Positions 39,240-51,464 are shown, numbered from the stretch's first letter. The stretch is 64,000 nucleotides of DNA from Rhabditophanes sp. KR3021 (GCA_963281155.1 CAUJLY010000006.1:7936001-8000000), one strand, 5' to 3'. Translations and numbers: made by a program. The notes: a model not told the origin generated them from the letters alone.

Positions 39240-40930
39240 CCTTTTCCCATGCTTTGCTGATATGACCGGACAATTAAGTTGTTCAATTTCCCGCCTACTA
39301 CATTTTCCAACCTCTTGGACCAACAAACAACTATATGTGAATATTATATAAGAAAGACGACTTAGAGCAAGTCTTGTTTAGACCTTGTTGTTCGATATCA
39401 TCATCATATGTAACGAATCTTTTAATTTTATATTATGTCCTCTGGTTTGCAGAGCACATCAACCTTAGAAAAGTAAAATTACAACGATATCACACATAAA
39501 TAGAACCACAAAATTGGATACAAAAAATGTGAATTGAGATTATCTGCAATTGAGAAAAACCTATCACAATACCGTCTTAAAGATTAATGTGAACACTATC
39601 TTTTTTATATTAAAAAACTTGCAGCATCTTTATTTGCATAAAATTGGGACAAAGGTTTTGTTAAATATTTGTTAGACAACTAAAATTGTAATAAGCTACT
39701 GAATTAATGTATCTACAATCAAAAATAATGTGAAGCTTTTACTTTCAATAACGGTATATATTATTTTAAACAGATTATCTGGTTTTAATTTTATTGATAA
39801 ACATCAAATAGAAACATATATCCCATTTCTTTTGAATAACAGTCCTGATTTGTAGTAATCAAACTACTTGAAGTAGTCTGTGTTGTAAAATTGCAAGCTT
39901 ACTACGCAATCTTATTTAATTGTCAAAAGCTCCAAACAATTCTCAAAATCGCCATTGTTTATATTGCTGAATTGAATGTTTAAAGCGGTATCTTAATATT
40001 GAGGTAGTGTCCTGCCCAATACAGTTGCATCATTTCATCATGCATGTCCATTCAAATTATTTATAGACAATCATTTAATTATTATGATTAATCTTATCGA
40101 AATAATACCTTCTCGAGTTTCTTCGCTTTATCATCAATCTAGTATTGACAATATTAAATGTTTTAAAATGCATTAACTGCATTATATATTATAAGATTCA
40201 CAAAAATTTAATATTATTGTTTATATACATCGTCGCTATAGCATAGCATAATCTAACACCCTTTGAAATTGATACCTTTAGAACCATTTTAATTTTTAAT
40301 TCCAACAACAAACAGAAGCAAATATTGCGCAGAGATTTGAAGGAGGTGAAAAAAGTTGAGAACAATATTTTATCGATACTTCGAAATAATAATTCTTTGA
40401 ATTTCAATTCATTCATAGTACATTGTTCCTTTTGCAGATTACAATTTTTCTGAATTAAGAACAGGCTTCTTGGGATATGTATTACATTTTTTAATTTGCA
40501 ATGCACATTTTTTGAAATCAAGATTTTCATGTATTCAACTTAAATATTTATTTAAAAAATTAAGTCAATCCTTAAAAGAACTTATTTGTCCCTTTAAATG
40601 AATGATATTTGTTAATTTCTATTATTCTTAAACAAAAGTATACTTTAAACTTTGGTAAAAACCCCTTTAAGCACACAGACTAAACATAGATACTTAATGA
40701 TACTGAACATTGTTAACTAACACCAAATAACAATGGTATTTTATGTTATCAATCAGAAACAAACAATCATTAAAGAACACTCCAATAACAACAATTTATT
40801 TGTAAACCAAAATATACTCAAATGTTCGTGACCTGTAAATAGACATGATAAAACAAAAAATAAAATATACCAAATTTTGTGTTTCCTGATTGTTGTGGAA
40901 TTAAAAGTTTTAATATAAAAATGATTTGTG
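39240..40930. other. intergenic with one doubtful ORF
   Basis: AT-rich. A minus-strand frame of 110 codons from a true ATG (40198-40530; MKILISKNVHCKLKNVIH..., later ISKGVRLCYAIATMY) has somewhat protein-like composition but no domain and no splice or promoter support. I leave it uncalled. Confidence 0.4.
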
Positions 40931-42146
40931 TTAGTTTGTCTTTGCTTTTGGGACTTGTTTTGAGGCAGCATAACGCCAAATTCCTTGTCCCGAATTAACC
41001 AAATATTCTAAAACAACTTGGAGTTTGTTGTATTCCCATAAAAATTGGTAATTAATGTGATATTTGTAGGCTCCTTCATATTTTTCAAGGACAGGTTTAA
41101 TAGCTTTAGTTGCTTCTTTTAAATGGTAATGTGGAATTTTGGTAAAGAAAAGATGATGGACGACATGACAGTCAGTGATATGATGCATAAGATAGTCGAT
41201 ACCAAAGCCATACCATCTATCAATTGTTTGAACTTGTCCCTTCACGTAATTCCAAGTTCCTTCTTCGTAAATTTCCATTTCCTCGTCACGATGTTGAAGA
41301 TAAGTAACAATGACAAGCCAATAGCCAGCGAAACAGCACGGAAGGTAGTAGTATTTGAGCCATGCATACACACTATAATCTACAAAATAAAGTGCTGCGA
41401 AACATGATGCTGCTACGGCCAACGCTGAAACTGCGCATTGAATTCGTTCTGTGGTGTTGGTAAAAAGACGAGACCCTGGCCAAAAGTGAGATCCATCGGG
41501 AATTCCAAGAAATGTGTACATATGCCATCTAAAAAGCTTGTTAACAAATACTTGTACTAAAGTGCTTACAAAAGAAGACCGGTCGGTGGGAATTTGACAT
41601 AATTTTGTGAGATGACATCTAAGCCTTCGAAATGGTTTTCAGTAATCCAGACATGACCTCTATCTTTTTCAAGATGTGAAGTGTATGTATGATGTTGTCT
41701 GTGTGATTTTTGCCATGGCCAGTATGGAGCCATAATTGGAGCGTGAGCAATGTGCCCGCAAATATCATTCAGCCATGTATAGTTTGAGAAAGTTCCGTGT
41801 CCACAATCGTGTCCAACTACAAATAATGAGAAACCAAACATTCCAAATATCCAATACCTTTAAGGACGAACCATTTATAAGTGTTTTTAAAATTTAAAAT
41901 TTACCATACAACGAGACCAACAAATCCGAAATATTGTTCAACATAAGGAACAATCACATACATCCCAGCGAGGCATGCCAAATCCCAAACTAGGAAAAAT
42001 AACGACTTCGCAGTATTCTTTTCCCAACATTTTTCAGGAATGACTTTTCTAAGCTCTTCCAAAGTTGGAAGTGTCTTTTCCTTCTCCACTACAGATTGCT
42101 TTTCAACAACAGTAGTAGTTGTAAGTGTCCTAGTATTAGGCGCCAT
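40931..42146 (-). CDS. fat-2: membrane fatty acid desaturase, FAT-2 (delta-12)-like, copy 1
   Basis: ER membrane di-iron desaturase adding a double bond to acyl chains. Exons 41905-42146, 41570-41857 and 40931-41528; phases close to 375 aa. Three His boxes are present: HDCGH (His97), HRQHH (in WPWQKSHRQHHTYTSH) and the third box HVVHH. FAT-2 landmarks: AHAPIMAPYWPWQKSH and GIPDGSHFWPGSRLF. There are four hydrophobic stretches. The C terminus KQVPKAKTN has lysines that could act in ER retention. The gene lies in tandem, same strand, with a close paralogue 1.2 kb upstream; copy 1 has one extra intron. C. elegans FAT-2 is a delta-12 and FAT-1 an omega-3 enzyme; sequence reading alone cannot fix which bond this copy makes. 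Copy 1 looks the more diverged (NHFEGLDVISQNYVKF region). Confidence 0.9.
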
Positions 42147-43370
42147 TGCTCAATAATAAATTGGCAAACGCTGAAAATAAATATTAAATTTAATGAAAAT
42201 GGAAAGTATTTAGGAGCTCTTAATAAAGCATCATATTTTGGTCGGTAACGCCTATCTGTGTTTTTAAAAATACATTTTCCTAAGTCATGTATTCGAGTGC
42301 TCGTCTGTTTTAGCACTAATATACAGACTATAATATAACAAATAGAAAAATAATTACTTTTAATCTCAAATTTATGTAACCCACTTTTGGGTTTTGATTA
42401 TTGTCAAAAAATATAATATCCAAAAAGCAGTGATAACTAACAATGGTTTGTAGTCAAAGATAAAATATATTTACTGTGTCAATCTGTGAATATATTTTAA
42501 GCAACTTATGATTATCAGACAATGAAAAAAGACGTGGCATCATGCAATATTGATAGCTTATATTAAGCAAAAAGTTATCGGTTTTTGAAAGCATCTTATC
42601 AGTTAGTGGTTAATAGATTTAAATTAATAAGAATAAATTGAAGCCCGTTTAAAAGTCAATATTAAACGATTAAATAAAGGTATCAAAACTAAACAATTTA
42701 ATCCAGACTAAAAAAATGATCCAAAAAGCACAATTGCAAAGCCAACACATAGATCAGACTTTCGATGGCAACGTGTACCCTTGTCTACTTGAGACAATTT
42801 TTGCACACCAAATGTTTCGGAGCATCTCCATCTATATGCATTGTCAGCGATCTTTTACATACATACTAGATGGGCTATAAATTATTAGATAGGTTACCCG
42901 AGCAGACATTTTTATGTGTACTTTACATTTTACACTTTCAACGCTTGATAGATTAGAGAAACGTAATTACTGACACAGAAATCAGACCATCCGATATAAG
43001 TTTCTATTTATTTCAATTACCACCTAAGTGTCAAAAAATTAGTAAGTTTTTATTATCAGGTATAGAATTCAATGATAAGGAAAATGACACGTGAATCGCA
43101 CACATTTTTTGCAAAAGTTGTGTCATTTCCAGTTTGAAATCTGATAATTAGGTTTTTTATGTTTTTTATGTTGTATGTGGTTATTGTATTAATTGTTTAT
43201 ATTTTTACATAATTACAAAATTGCAAATGGAGCGTGAAATTTATTTTTTAAATTAACACGTTTTAACATTGGAATATATACTTATTCAGAATAGCTGTCA
43301 ACAAAGAAGCATTCAGTATTAAATGTCACAAATAAAAAGTAGAAATAGTTTTTACTATGATTAACCCATA
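42147..43370. other. spacer between tandem desaturases
   Basis: AT-rich; 3' end of copy 2 and promoter of copy 1. No coding-like content. No clear TATA found. Confidence 0.55.
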
Positions 43371-44527
43371 TCAATAAGGAGTCTTTGCAGCATCTGCATT
43401 TGCGTAACGTAAAACTCCGGATCCTTTTCCGGTCATATATTCGAGAATTACGTTCAAATGAAGATATTCGAGGACGAAATCGTAATTTTTCTTGCTCTTG
43501 TAATGACCTGGGTATGGTTTGAAAAGTTGTTGAATGGCAGCGGTAGCTTTCATTAAACTGTAGTGAGGAACCTTGGTGAAGAAGAAGTGATGGGCAACAT
43601 GGCCGTCAGTGATATGATGAAGGGCACTGTCAATTCCAAATCCGTAGGTTCTGTCGATGGTTTGGAGTTGTCCTTTAACGTAGTTCCATGTTCCTTCTTC
43701 GTAAACTTCGATAGTTTCAAAGTTGTGTTGAAGATAGGTAATGATGACGAGCCACAATCCTTGGAATAAGCATGGAACATAATAATATTTAAACCAGTTG
43801 TAAACTGAATAGTCAACAGCCCAGAAAGCAACTCCACAACAGAAAAGACAAGCTAAAGCAGAAACGACACATTGAATACGTTCTGTGGTGTTAGTGAAGA
43901 GTTTTGACCCTGGCCAGAAATGAGAACCATCTGGAAGTCCGACCATGGTGTAGATTGGATTCCATCTTAGAAATAAGAATTAAAATAAGTAAATCAATCT
44001 TACCTGACCAAACCAGAAAGTGGGATCTTGGCAAAGTTCTTGAGGAACCAGTTTTTCTCATTGTATTCTTCTTCGAGAGTCCATGGATGACCAGTATCCT
44101 TGTCTACATGTGACGTGTATGTGTGATGTTGTCTGTGGGATTTTTGCCATGGCCAGTATGGAGCCAAAATTGGTGCATGAGCAATGTGACCAACCATATC
44201 ATTGACCCAAGTGTATTCTGAATATGTTCCATGTCCACAATCATGGCCAACACAGAAAAGAGAACTAGCATACATTCCAAATACCCAATACCAAACAAGA
44301 AGACCTGCAACACCGGCATAAGCTTCTACATAAGGAACGATAACATAGAGACAGGCTAAAATAGCGAAGTCAAGTACAAGATAGAAAGTAGATTTTAAAA
44401 GATTTTTTTCAAAGCATTCTTCTGGGATAGCTTTTCTGATATCATCAACCGTGGGGTATTTTGCATTAGGAGCTTGTACCTTTTGCTTTGAAATAACAGT
44501 TGTTCTGGTAGTTGTTTGTGATGCCAT
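43371..44527 (-). CDS. fat-2: membrane fatty acid desaturase, FAT-2 (delta-12)-like, copy 2
   Basis: Exons 44004-44527 and 43371-43965, phase 2 junction, 372 aa. His boxes: HDCGH (His95), HRQHH (SHRQHHTYTSHVDKDTGHPW) and HVAHHFFFTKVPHY. The block LVRWNPIYTMVGLPDGSHFW is nearly the same as remembered C. elegans FAT-2, and the cytosolic loop TYLQHNFETIEVYEEGTW is typical. I chose the ATG at 44527: the frame stays open upstream to an acceptor (tattttcag) but has no ATG, so the acceptor probably marks trans-splicing or a 5' UTR intron. Codon use is more G/C-ending here than in copy 1, which hints at higher expression. This copy is the better candidate for the ancestral FAT-2 function. Confidence 0.92.
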
Positions 44528-45532
44528 CGTGCTATCAACCTTAAATGACTCCAAGTCTGAACTGCTACTGTCGCTGAAAATAAAATATTATTTTTTCTAG
44601 CAAAAGAAGTGGTTTTGATAAATGAACACCGCATAGACATTTATATATGTTCTAAATAATCTAGTAGTTTTTTCATAAAAAAAAGAACTTTATCAGTTGT
44701 CTTAAAATAGTCGAGGATACGCAACCATCAGTCTAAGTACCCATCAAAAAAGTCTACAAATTATAAAGCTGTTAAATATAACAAACAATAATGCAGTGAT
44801 TTTTAATTGGCACAGATAAAAGGACATCCCAATATTGGAGCCCAATTGATAATGGTACCATTATTAGTTGGTGACAAAAAAATTAAAATATTATCAAGAC
44901 AAATTTTGCTCACTTTGATAAGAATAGTTAATGGAACCGGAGTGCATTTAAGAATGTGTATATCTTTGTAGTCTACATATGATTGATAAAAGGAGAATAA
45001 AACCTTAGACAAAATTATAATTTAGTATTTGTTAGAATGGCGTGATTTGATTGTTAATAGTAGGTGAATCCTTTTCCCAAGTTACACAAAAGTTCAAAAT
45101 TGTCATGTACCTGCATTATGATGTTTAAACTATAATATAAAAGGCCTATAATTTACAAATAGTTTGAGAAAAAAATTTTATTTAAGACTTGTAGTTTGTA
45201 GTTCGAGAAAACATAGATAAATTATATAGATACGCAAAATTTTTTATTCAAAACAGTTATGTTAGGATTATGTGCTAGTAAACAATAAAAACAATATTAA
45301 ATAAAGTGATCATGTATATTGTAGCCGTTGCACACAACTCTATTTAAAATGAAATTTGCTTTATTATCCATACTCAAACACAAAGGTTACAATCTATGTC
45401 TGATTCAATTAAATAAGAGTTGTTTGTAATATTTTGATACATGTAGAAGTCCGGTCTTACACATTTCCGTAGTTCTATAAAAAATGAGGGTATTAAATAA
45501 AATATTAGAAAATTATGAATATAAAAAGTAAA
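44528..45532. other. intergenic, AT-rich
   Basis: 5' leader of desaturase copy 2 and 3' region of the F-box gene. A reverse-strand aataaa lies near 45372. A possible last F-box exon at about 45398-45475 is described in that entry. Confidence 0.5.
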
Positions 45533-47097
45533 TTACCTTACGACAGACATTCTATCAGCTCTTTCAAAGTTGCTCCTAACTAATTCATAATATTGTCCGT
45601 CACTTAAAACCATTGAATGCAACTTTAGGCATTTCATTCTTAAGACATCTATGAATTTGCTGGATTTGTCTGAAAATCTCAAAGTATCATCGTCCCATCT
45701 AATTTCAAAGCGTGAAAGTTTTGAACAATTTTGAGCGACACAGTCAATGAATTGATCAATGTGAATTTTGGAATTGACCTTTGGACAGCAATCTTCTGCA
45801 ATTCCCATTACTAGGACGTGGGCATTACTAAGGTTGGGGATCATATTCATCCAAAAATATTCTAACAACTTTTGATGACCTCCAAGAATCAAGGCGATTA
45901 TTTGTTTTCCGTATCTCATTACAAAATCAGTCAGAATGGGTTCGTTTAACGAGTCACAAGTGTCTAAATTAATATACATCAGATTATTCATTGTGTTAGC
46001 TTGCATCCAATCATCCATCACACGATCAGTAAAATTTTCGAGAAAACTTGCATCTAACCAGCGAATGTGTGGTAACCGACATAATATGTAAGATATTGTT
46101 TCTTCCTTCAACTCAGTACCTCTAATATCTAACTCCTCAATCGATGTCTTCTCCCATTCAATCGTCTGAAGAATGGCATCGTCTAGTCTGGCATGTGCCA
46201 AAAATAATGATCTCAGCTTTTTGCATCTTTGCAAAACCAATTTGAGGCAAGACCCCGTAACTTTGTTGCAATAATTGACGCATAAGCACTCTAAATGAGC
46301 GCAATTTGATGAAATGGCGTCAACATGTTCATCTGTAATAAATGGTACTCCCCAAAGATTAACGATTCTCAAGTTCGGCATAAATTGTTTAAGCTTGTTC
46401 ATATTAATGGTCTCATAAACTTCCTCTTCCTCATCTTCAACCTTCTCATATGTGCCGACAATATGCAAATTTTCTACACACGAAATAAAAGTATACACTT
46501 TTCTCAAAAACCCTTCCAAAAAGATATTCTCACTTAAGCAAAGTGTTAATGTCTTTAATCTACTGGGGAAGAATTGCAAATCAGTAAAATCATGAAGCTG
46601 CATAGCAGTTGAAAAGTCCAAAGTCAAATGCTCCAACTTTAAGCATTTGTTAGCCATTTCATGAAGAACATTGCACGTAATCAAGTCCGTAGCCAGTTCA
46701 CAACTTCTGATTTCAGTAAATCGAGATCCAATCAGTTGCGTAAAGTGCTCCACATTTAAGACTTGCAAGCCGCCATGAGCAGGACGGAATGAAACAGATC
46801 GCCATAATGCGGGTGAGTGTATTATTTCTTTCCAACGTTTGCAAACTTTCCCTACATTCAATTTCTGATTTGGAGACAGATATGAGAAGATAACTTCCAA
46901 AATTTTATCTGGTAATGTTTCAATCGTCTATAATAAAGGGTATTAATAAAAATAAAAATAAAAGTAACCTTTGATGAAACATGATGATTGTCTACATAAT
47001 CACTTCCATCATAATTGCCATCTTCTAAATTTCGATTCAAGGTATTGTCAGTATCTTGCATCGTAACACGACGAGTCATATCAAAAATGGCTGTCAT
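45533..47097 (-). CDS. F-box/leucine-rich repeat protein
   Basis: Likely substrate adaptor of an SCF (Skp1-Cul1-F-box) ubiquitin ligase. Exons 46969-47097 and 45533-46927, phase 0. The N-terminal ~43 residues are acidic. The F-box follows across the junction: TIETLPDKILEVIF, then NVGKVCKRWKEII and SPALW. The rest is LRR-like, with repeated L-x-x-L-x-L units (CLKLEHLTLDF, LKTLTLCLSE, HLECLCVNYCNKVTG, SIEELDIRGT, HIRWLDASFLENFTDR, YINLDTCDSLNEP). If translation stops at the TAA at 45533 the protein is 507 aa. A donor (AG/gtaatt) overlaps that stop, and an acceptor (tttttatag) downstream would instead add about 24 residues (TTEMCKTGLLHVSKYY...). I could not decide between the two ends. Upstream, the frame is open to another acceptor at about 47130. 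Confidence 0.85.
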
Positions 47098-47718
47098 TTC
47101 ACTCTTAATTATAGGAAAGCCCACTATATTTTTTAATTTTGTATTTGTATTTGTATAAATCAATCAAAGACAGATACTAGATTTTTTGGAATATAAATGA
47201 GTCAAAAATAATAATAAGTTGCTATGCAATTTCGCTTAATCTTTTTCAGAGCTTTGTTGTGTGTTAAAAATTTGCGATATCTTTTGACTCGTTACATTGT
47301 TAGGTAAAATTGAGGGAGATATCAAGCCTTACCAACATACATACAAATGCACATCATATAAACATATGCACATATTCACATATACATTTATACGAGAAGG
47401 CGGATATGACAAGGTAAAAAAGCGATCAGTTCTGTTGCGGCTATATTTCAATTTAGAAATGTATATTATATGTATGCTAATATCAAAACAAAGTTGATTC
47501 TTTTATCATTTTTTTTCTATTGTCTTCGACTCAAATCGGCAAGCATATAGATCATAAAATTGTTGAGTTTTACTTAACTATCATCACTTTCAATGCATAA
47601 AATCAAAGAAGCATTTTAAAGACTTTACGTACGTAATAAATATATTAGTTAATGGAAATACATTAAGTAACTTAGTGAGGTTTTATTTAAGCTAATCACA
47701 AAGAAATAAAAATATGAT
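47098..47718. other. intergenic
   Basis: AT-rich spacer. A minus-strand frame near 47240-47330 after an AG (SPSILPNNVTSQKISQIF) ends in a stop and could be a stray exon, but it does not match the phase of the neighbouring gene. Confidence 0.4.
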
Positions 47719-47836
47719 TTAATTTTTAACAATACATTTAGATGCAAAAGCCGACTTAATAATTTAGAAATAAAAAAGTTTTACATTACAATAAGATGTG
47801 TAAAATGCGATATATCCAAAATTAATTATTACTCAC

Positions 47837-49241
47837 CTGCATTTTAGAAATAATAAAGGCCAAATTGATTTTACCCATAGCTCTCATCTTTGAAATGATC
47901 CTTGTTTTCTTCACTTTCCATTCATCAGTATCTCGAAAATGTTTTTTCTTGGAAGTCCACGATAGTTCAGCTTTACTGACATCTGCAAGGCCATCCTTAA
48001 ATTATACAAAATAAATAAAAATATACTAGGTAAAACTAAAAACCTTTTTTGCTTTTCTGAATGCATCAAGCATCTTTGTATAGAATATTACAACAAAATA
48101 CAGGTGTTAGAAAGTGAAAGAAATAAGTATATTCAAATAAATTTAAATTAATGTAACTTGAAGTCAAAGCTGCTAAATAAAAGAAAGAAGAATTAAATAA
48201 TTAGATTATTATATGCGAGTAAATTTTAATTATGTAAAATTTAGTCTGACAAATTAATTGCCCTCTAGATGAGGATGATGTCACCGCCATGTTAAATCAA
48301 AAAGTGGAGACAATTCTGTTTTGAGAATATTTATTAGACTGGATAAAAATGATATGTTGATTAGTAAATAACTAGAGTTGTGTTCTCTTTGATCAGAACC
48401 TAAGTTCACATATAATGATATTTAGGCAGTACAAGTTGCGCTTAGTATTTACTCAAAATCATTGATATTAAAAATAATTTGAAACGTAACGTGTCTGTGT
48501 TATGAGATTTTCAAAAATCACCAATGGGTATAGTATAAATATTCAAATTATATGTATATATGCATTTCAAATAAAATATCAACCAGGTATGTTACATTTC
48601 TGTTACGTTAAACACAGGTTTAGAATAAACATTTAATTGAAAAAAAGATGAATATGTCAAATTTTAAGACTAATTTTGACATCCTATCTTTCAAACTCTT
48701 TTTTGTCGGTGCAGCAAAATGTTGTCAAAGACTTGACCTTTCAATACATTTCATATAAAAAAGGTTATATAATAAATAGTGTATCTTTTTTATTTGATTT
48801 TGTGGGGTAAATTATTTATTTGTGAGGAAAGGTGTTCTAATATTCCTACATTCTTGAAAAAATGATATACTTAAGTGTGCTGGAATGATAAATATGACAC
48901 CTTGCTTTGATTATTTTTTGTAATAAAATATTTGATTATACTCTAAAAAAGCATACCGATTCAATAATAAAACTATTTCCAAATAGCATTGCACTTAAGG
49001 CAGATGATGAGCTATATCTGTTTTGCCTTGTTGTTCCTTCGGTGTGCCTTTTTGCTTGGATTTCTTTTTTGCGTAAGGTCACAGTTGAATCGGCAAAGAT
49101 ATCAAGTTTACTCGATTCTGAGGGCAGTAATCCACCCTGGATCATTCTTTTTCGTATTAAAGATGTATGTGGAATATTGACTAGCCAATTAAATTGTAGA
49201 TCCATACCAATAGATCGTCTTCTATAGTCAGAATTATCCAT
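47837..49241 (-). CDS. unrecognised basic protein, at least three exons
   Basis: Exons 48957-49241 (ATG at 49241, donor gtatgc), 48044-48073 (only 30 nt) and 47837-47995 (donor gtgagt) are all in phase 0 and give 158 residues. Motifs: RRRSIGMDLQFNWLVNIPH, GLLPSESSKLDIFADS, TLRKKEIQAKRHTEGT, then DGLADVSKAELSW and KKHFRDTDEWKVKKTRIIS. It is rich in Lys, Arg and Ser with no signal peptide. The final exon is uncertain: 47719-47754 (acceptor attattaag) would add 11 residues and TAA. The acceptor for the 30-nt exon (tatacaaag) is weak, so the second and third exons could belong to a separate start at 48073. I recognise no domain. Confidence 0.5.
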
Positions 49242-49916
49242 TTTAATAAATAAAAAGTGAATATGATAAAAATAATGGGAATGAGTGAGCCAATTCGTTG
49301 GAATGATAGGATATATTAGATGAAACTTATCTCCTTTTCAAAAGTTCTCACATTCAATAGGTTTTTTATGAGGATAATAGGCCAGTGCAAACATTTTAAA
49401 GTGCGCATATATCTTCAGTAAAGTTTGTATTAAAGTTTGTTAAATCAAATTAAGTTTCGAATTAAAGAGTTGATATGGAAAAAGATGATGATGCTTAACA
49501 ACAAGAATTTTCGTATTATCTTTAGAGAATATTTTTTATATACATTGTTAAAATTTAAGTCGAGCAAACGTTTTTGTTTTGGTCATTTAATACTAGTCTT
49601 ATATAAGTTATACGACTTATATAATCTATTTAACTATATAACATTATTAAAAGTTTACCTTTTGGTTATCAATTTAATCTGGTACCGCCAACTTGATGTC
49701 CTCCAACTTTGTTGCTATTTGTGACTGGTCGCAAGTTTTGTTGATTCTAAACAGCTGAATTAATTCCTTCTTAAAGGTGTGAAATGTCTTCTTTTAATTG
49801 AGTTTGTGATTGAGTGTTTTTAATCTTGATAAATTGAAATGAATATTCATGTGGTCGGCAGGTTTCAGACTACTTTGATGATCAACCTCTATAACTCCTC
49901 TTAGCTTTCAAATTCG
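49242..49916. other. intergenic, divergent promoters
   Basis: AT-rich spacer; the frame at 49437-49724 is Leu/Tyr/Phe-rich and probably chance. Confidence 0.5.
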
Positions 49917-49924
49917 TATATAAA
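49917..49924 (+). promoter_or_regulatory. TATA box of the Gly-rich gene
   Basis: tatataaa ends 55 nt before the ATG at 49980. Confidence 0.6.
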
Positions 49925-49979
49925 CAAGAAATCATTCGAATATAAATATTGGTCAGTAAGTTTATTTTCAAACAATACA

Positions 49980-50462
49980 ATGAGATTTCTATATTGGGCA
50001 CCCTTAGCTGCTTCTATTTATGCTACTATTTCAACCTCGTTTGGTCAAGATTGGGGTGGCAATAACATGGGTGGAAATTATGGAAACGGCGGAGGCGATT
50101 TTGGTGGCGGTGGTTATGGAAATGGCGGTGATTTCGGTGGTGGTGGCGGCTATGGCAATGGCGGCGACTTCGGAGGTGGTGGCAATTACGGAAACAATGG
50201 TTATGGGGGTGGTGGTGACATGGGAGGTGGTTATGGCAACAATGGCTATGGTGGAGGTGATATGAACGGAGGTGGCGGTGACTTTGGTGGCGGAGGTGGT
50301 TATGGTGGTGGCAATGGCTACAACGGTGGATTTGGAGGTGATATGAACGGCGGGGGTGGATTTGGAGGAAATGGATTCGGTGGAAATGGCGATATGCGTC
50401 AAAATGGATATCCTTCAAATGGAGATATGATGCCTGGAAACGTCCAAAATTATGGCAGATAA
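49980..50462 (+). CDS. secreted glycine-rich repeat protein
   Basis: Single-exon ORF of 160 aa with a TATA box upstream. Residues 1-~22 are a signal peptide (MRFLYWAPLAASIYATIST). The rest is Gly-rich, built from loose repeats such as GGGYGNGGDFGG and NNGYGGGDMNGGGGDFGG, with Tyr, Asn, Asp and Met between glycines. The tail is PSNGDMMPGNVQNYGR. GGY-type repeats are found in worm cuticle and gland proteins and in caenacin-like antimicrobial peptides; which applies here cannot be told. Tyr-rich repeats would be suitable peroxidase cross-linking targets (inference). The local G content contrasts sharply with the flanking AT-rich DNA. An aataaa lies near 50504. Confidence 0.82.
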   Translation: MRFLYWAPLAASIYATISTSFGQDWGGNNMGGNYGNGGGDFGGGGYGNGGDFGGGGGYGNGGDFGGGGNYGNNGYGGGGDMGGGYGNNGYGGGDMNGGGGDFGGGGGYGGGNGYNGGFGGDMNGGGGFGGNGFGGNGDMRQNGYPSNGDMMPGNVQNYGR

Positions 50463-50919
50463 CTAATCTAATATCTAAATAATTTCTAACTAACTGATTA
50501 CAAAATAAATTATAATTCTTTAATTTTGAAACATTTATAGCAATGTCTTTTATACTCTATGCTTATCATATATACGTTTCTAAAGAATACTCTTGTTACG
50601 ATGTTTTGTTATTCGTAACATACACATTCTCCTAAGTTTTTTTAGCATTTACTATTTAACATCAAAATTATATTATGATTATTCGATTTTATTACATGTG
50701 AAATTTGCTTTACTTATATATTATTTTAATGTCAATAATTTAATCTTACCTATTATAGAAAAGTTAAATTATTGTATTAAAACCGTTGTATTCGTTTTAC
50801 TTTATTGAGATGATTTAAAAATGATCGTTTACAATATTTGAAGATCAGACCAAATTCAGAGATATTTTGATTATATTTATTAAAATCGAACAATCCCTTA
50901 TAAAGTTCCCAATCGAGTA
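50463..50919. other. intergenic, 3' of Gly-rich gene
   Basis: AT-rich spacer; the 71-codon frame at 50593-50808 has hydrophobic chance composition. Confidence 0.55.
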
Positions 50920-51177
50920 TTATGCATGCTTAAACCTAATCCCTGTCTTGACGAGCTTCATCAATAACGGAAAATTTGTTCCTGAAGAAGACTTCTCGCT
51001 TTGTTGATTGCTCAACTTGCAATTGTTAGTAGCTTCGTCGTGAAAATTGTTGTAATCTAGCCTATGATTGATACTTTCAATTGCTATCACATCAAATCAT
51101 TCATCATAGTCCAAATTATCACGTGCAATTTTGAAACTTCTAACCGTTCGGTGGTCATATTTTACATAAATAGTCAT
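50920..51177 (-). pseudogene. 86-codon ORF interrupted by one in-frame TGA
   Basis: On the minus strand an ATG at 51177 opens MTIYVKYDHRTVRSFKIAR, then ...LDYDE, a TGA at 51097-51099, and the same frame continues with IESINHRLDYNNFHDEATNN and PLLMKLVKTGIRFKHA to TAA at 50920. Composition on both sides of the TGA is protein-like and GC-richer than its surroundings. It is probably a decayed or sequence-error-interrupted short gene. Selenocysteine is unlikely, since worm selenoproteins are limited to thioredoxin reductase as far as I know. Family not recognised; the first 25 residues loosely recall a ubiquitin-like beta strand pair. Confidence 0.35.
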
Positions 51178-51464
51178 AAACCAGCCTTAATTGTTCATAT
51201 ATTCTTTCTGTTGTTAACAAATATTGCTTGCAGATTCTCAAAATAATAAAAAAAATTGAGTGAAATAGTTTTGTCCAAATTGTTGTTAAAGATGATGTCA
51301 ATATTGGGCGTAAATAAAATGTGCATTTTTTCAATTGTGAATTAACTTTTATTCATAAGGATTAAGGTGAGTACATATTTCATAATTTTCTTTCGGACTT
51401 AATTTTGATTTGATGCTCACATATTGTTTCTTTTAAATATGCTTGAATTATCTTTTTCATACAA

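Noticed and set aside
40198..40530. 110-codon minus-strand ORF with true ATG
   Set aside because: Some protein-like stretches, but no domain, splice signal or promoter; left uncalled as too weak.
49437..49724. 95-codon + strand ORF
   Set aside because: Leu/Tyr/Phe/Lys-rich chance frame in AT-rich spacer between divergent genes.
50026..50418. Long minus-strand frames opposite the Gly-rich gene
   Set aside because: His/Ser/Thr-rich shadows created by the GGN-rich coding strand.
51097..51099. In-frame TGA as selenocysteine codon
   Set aside because: The protein has no thioredoxin reductase features, the only selenoprotein I know in nematodes.
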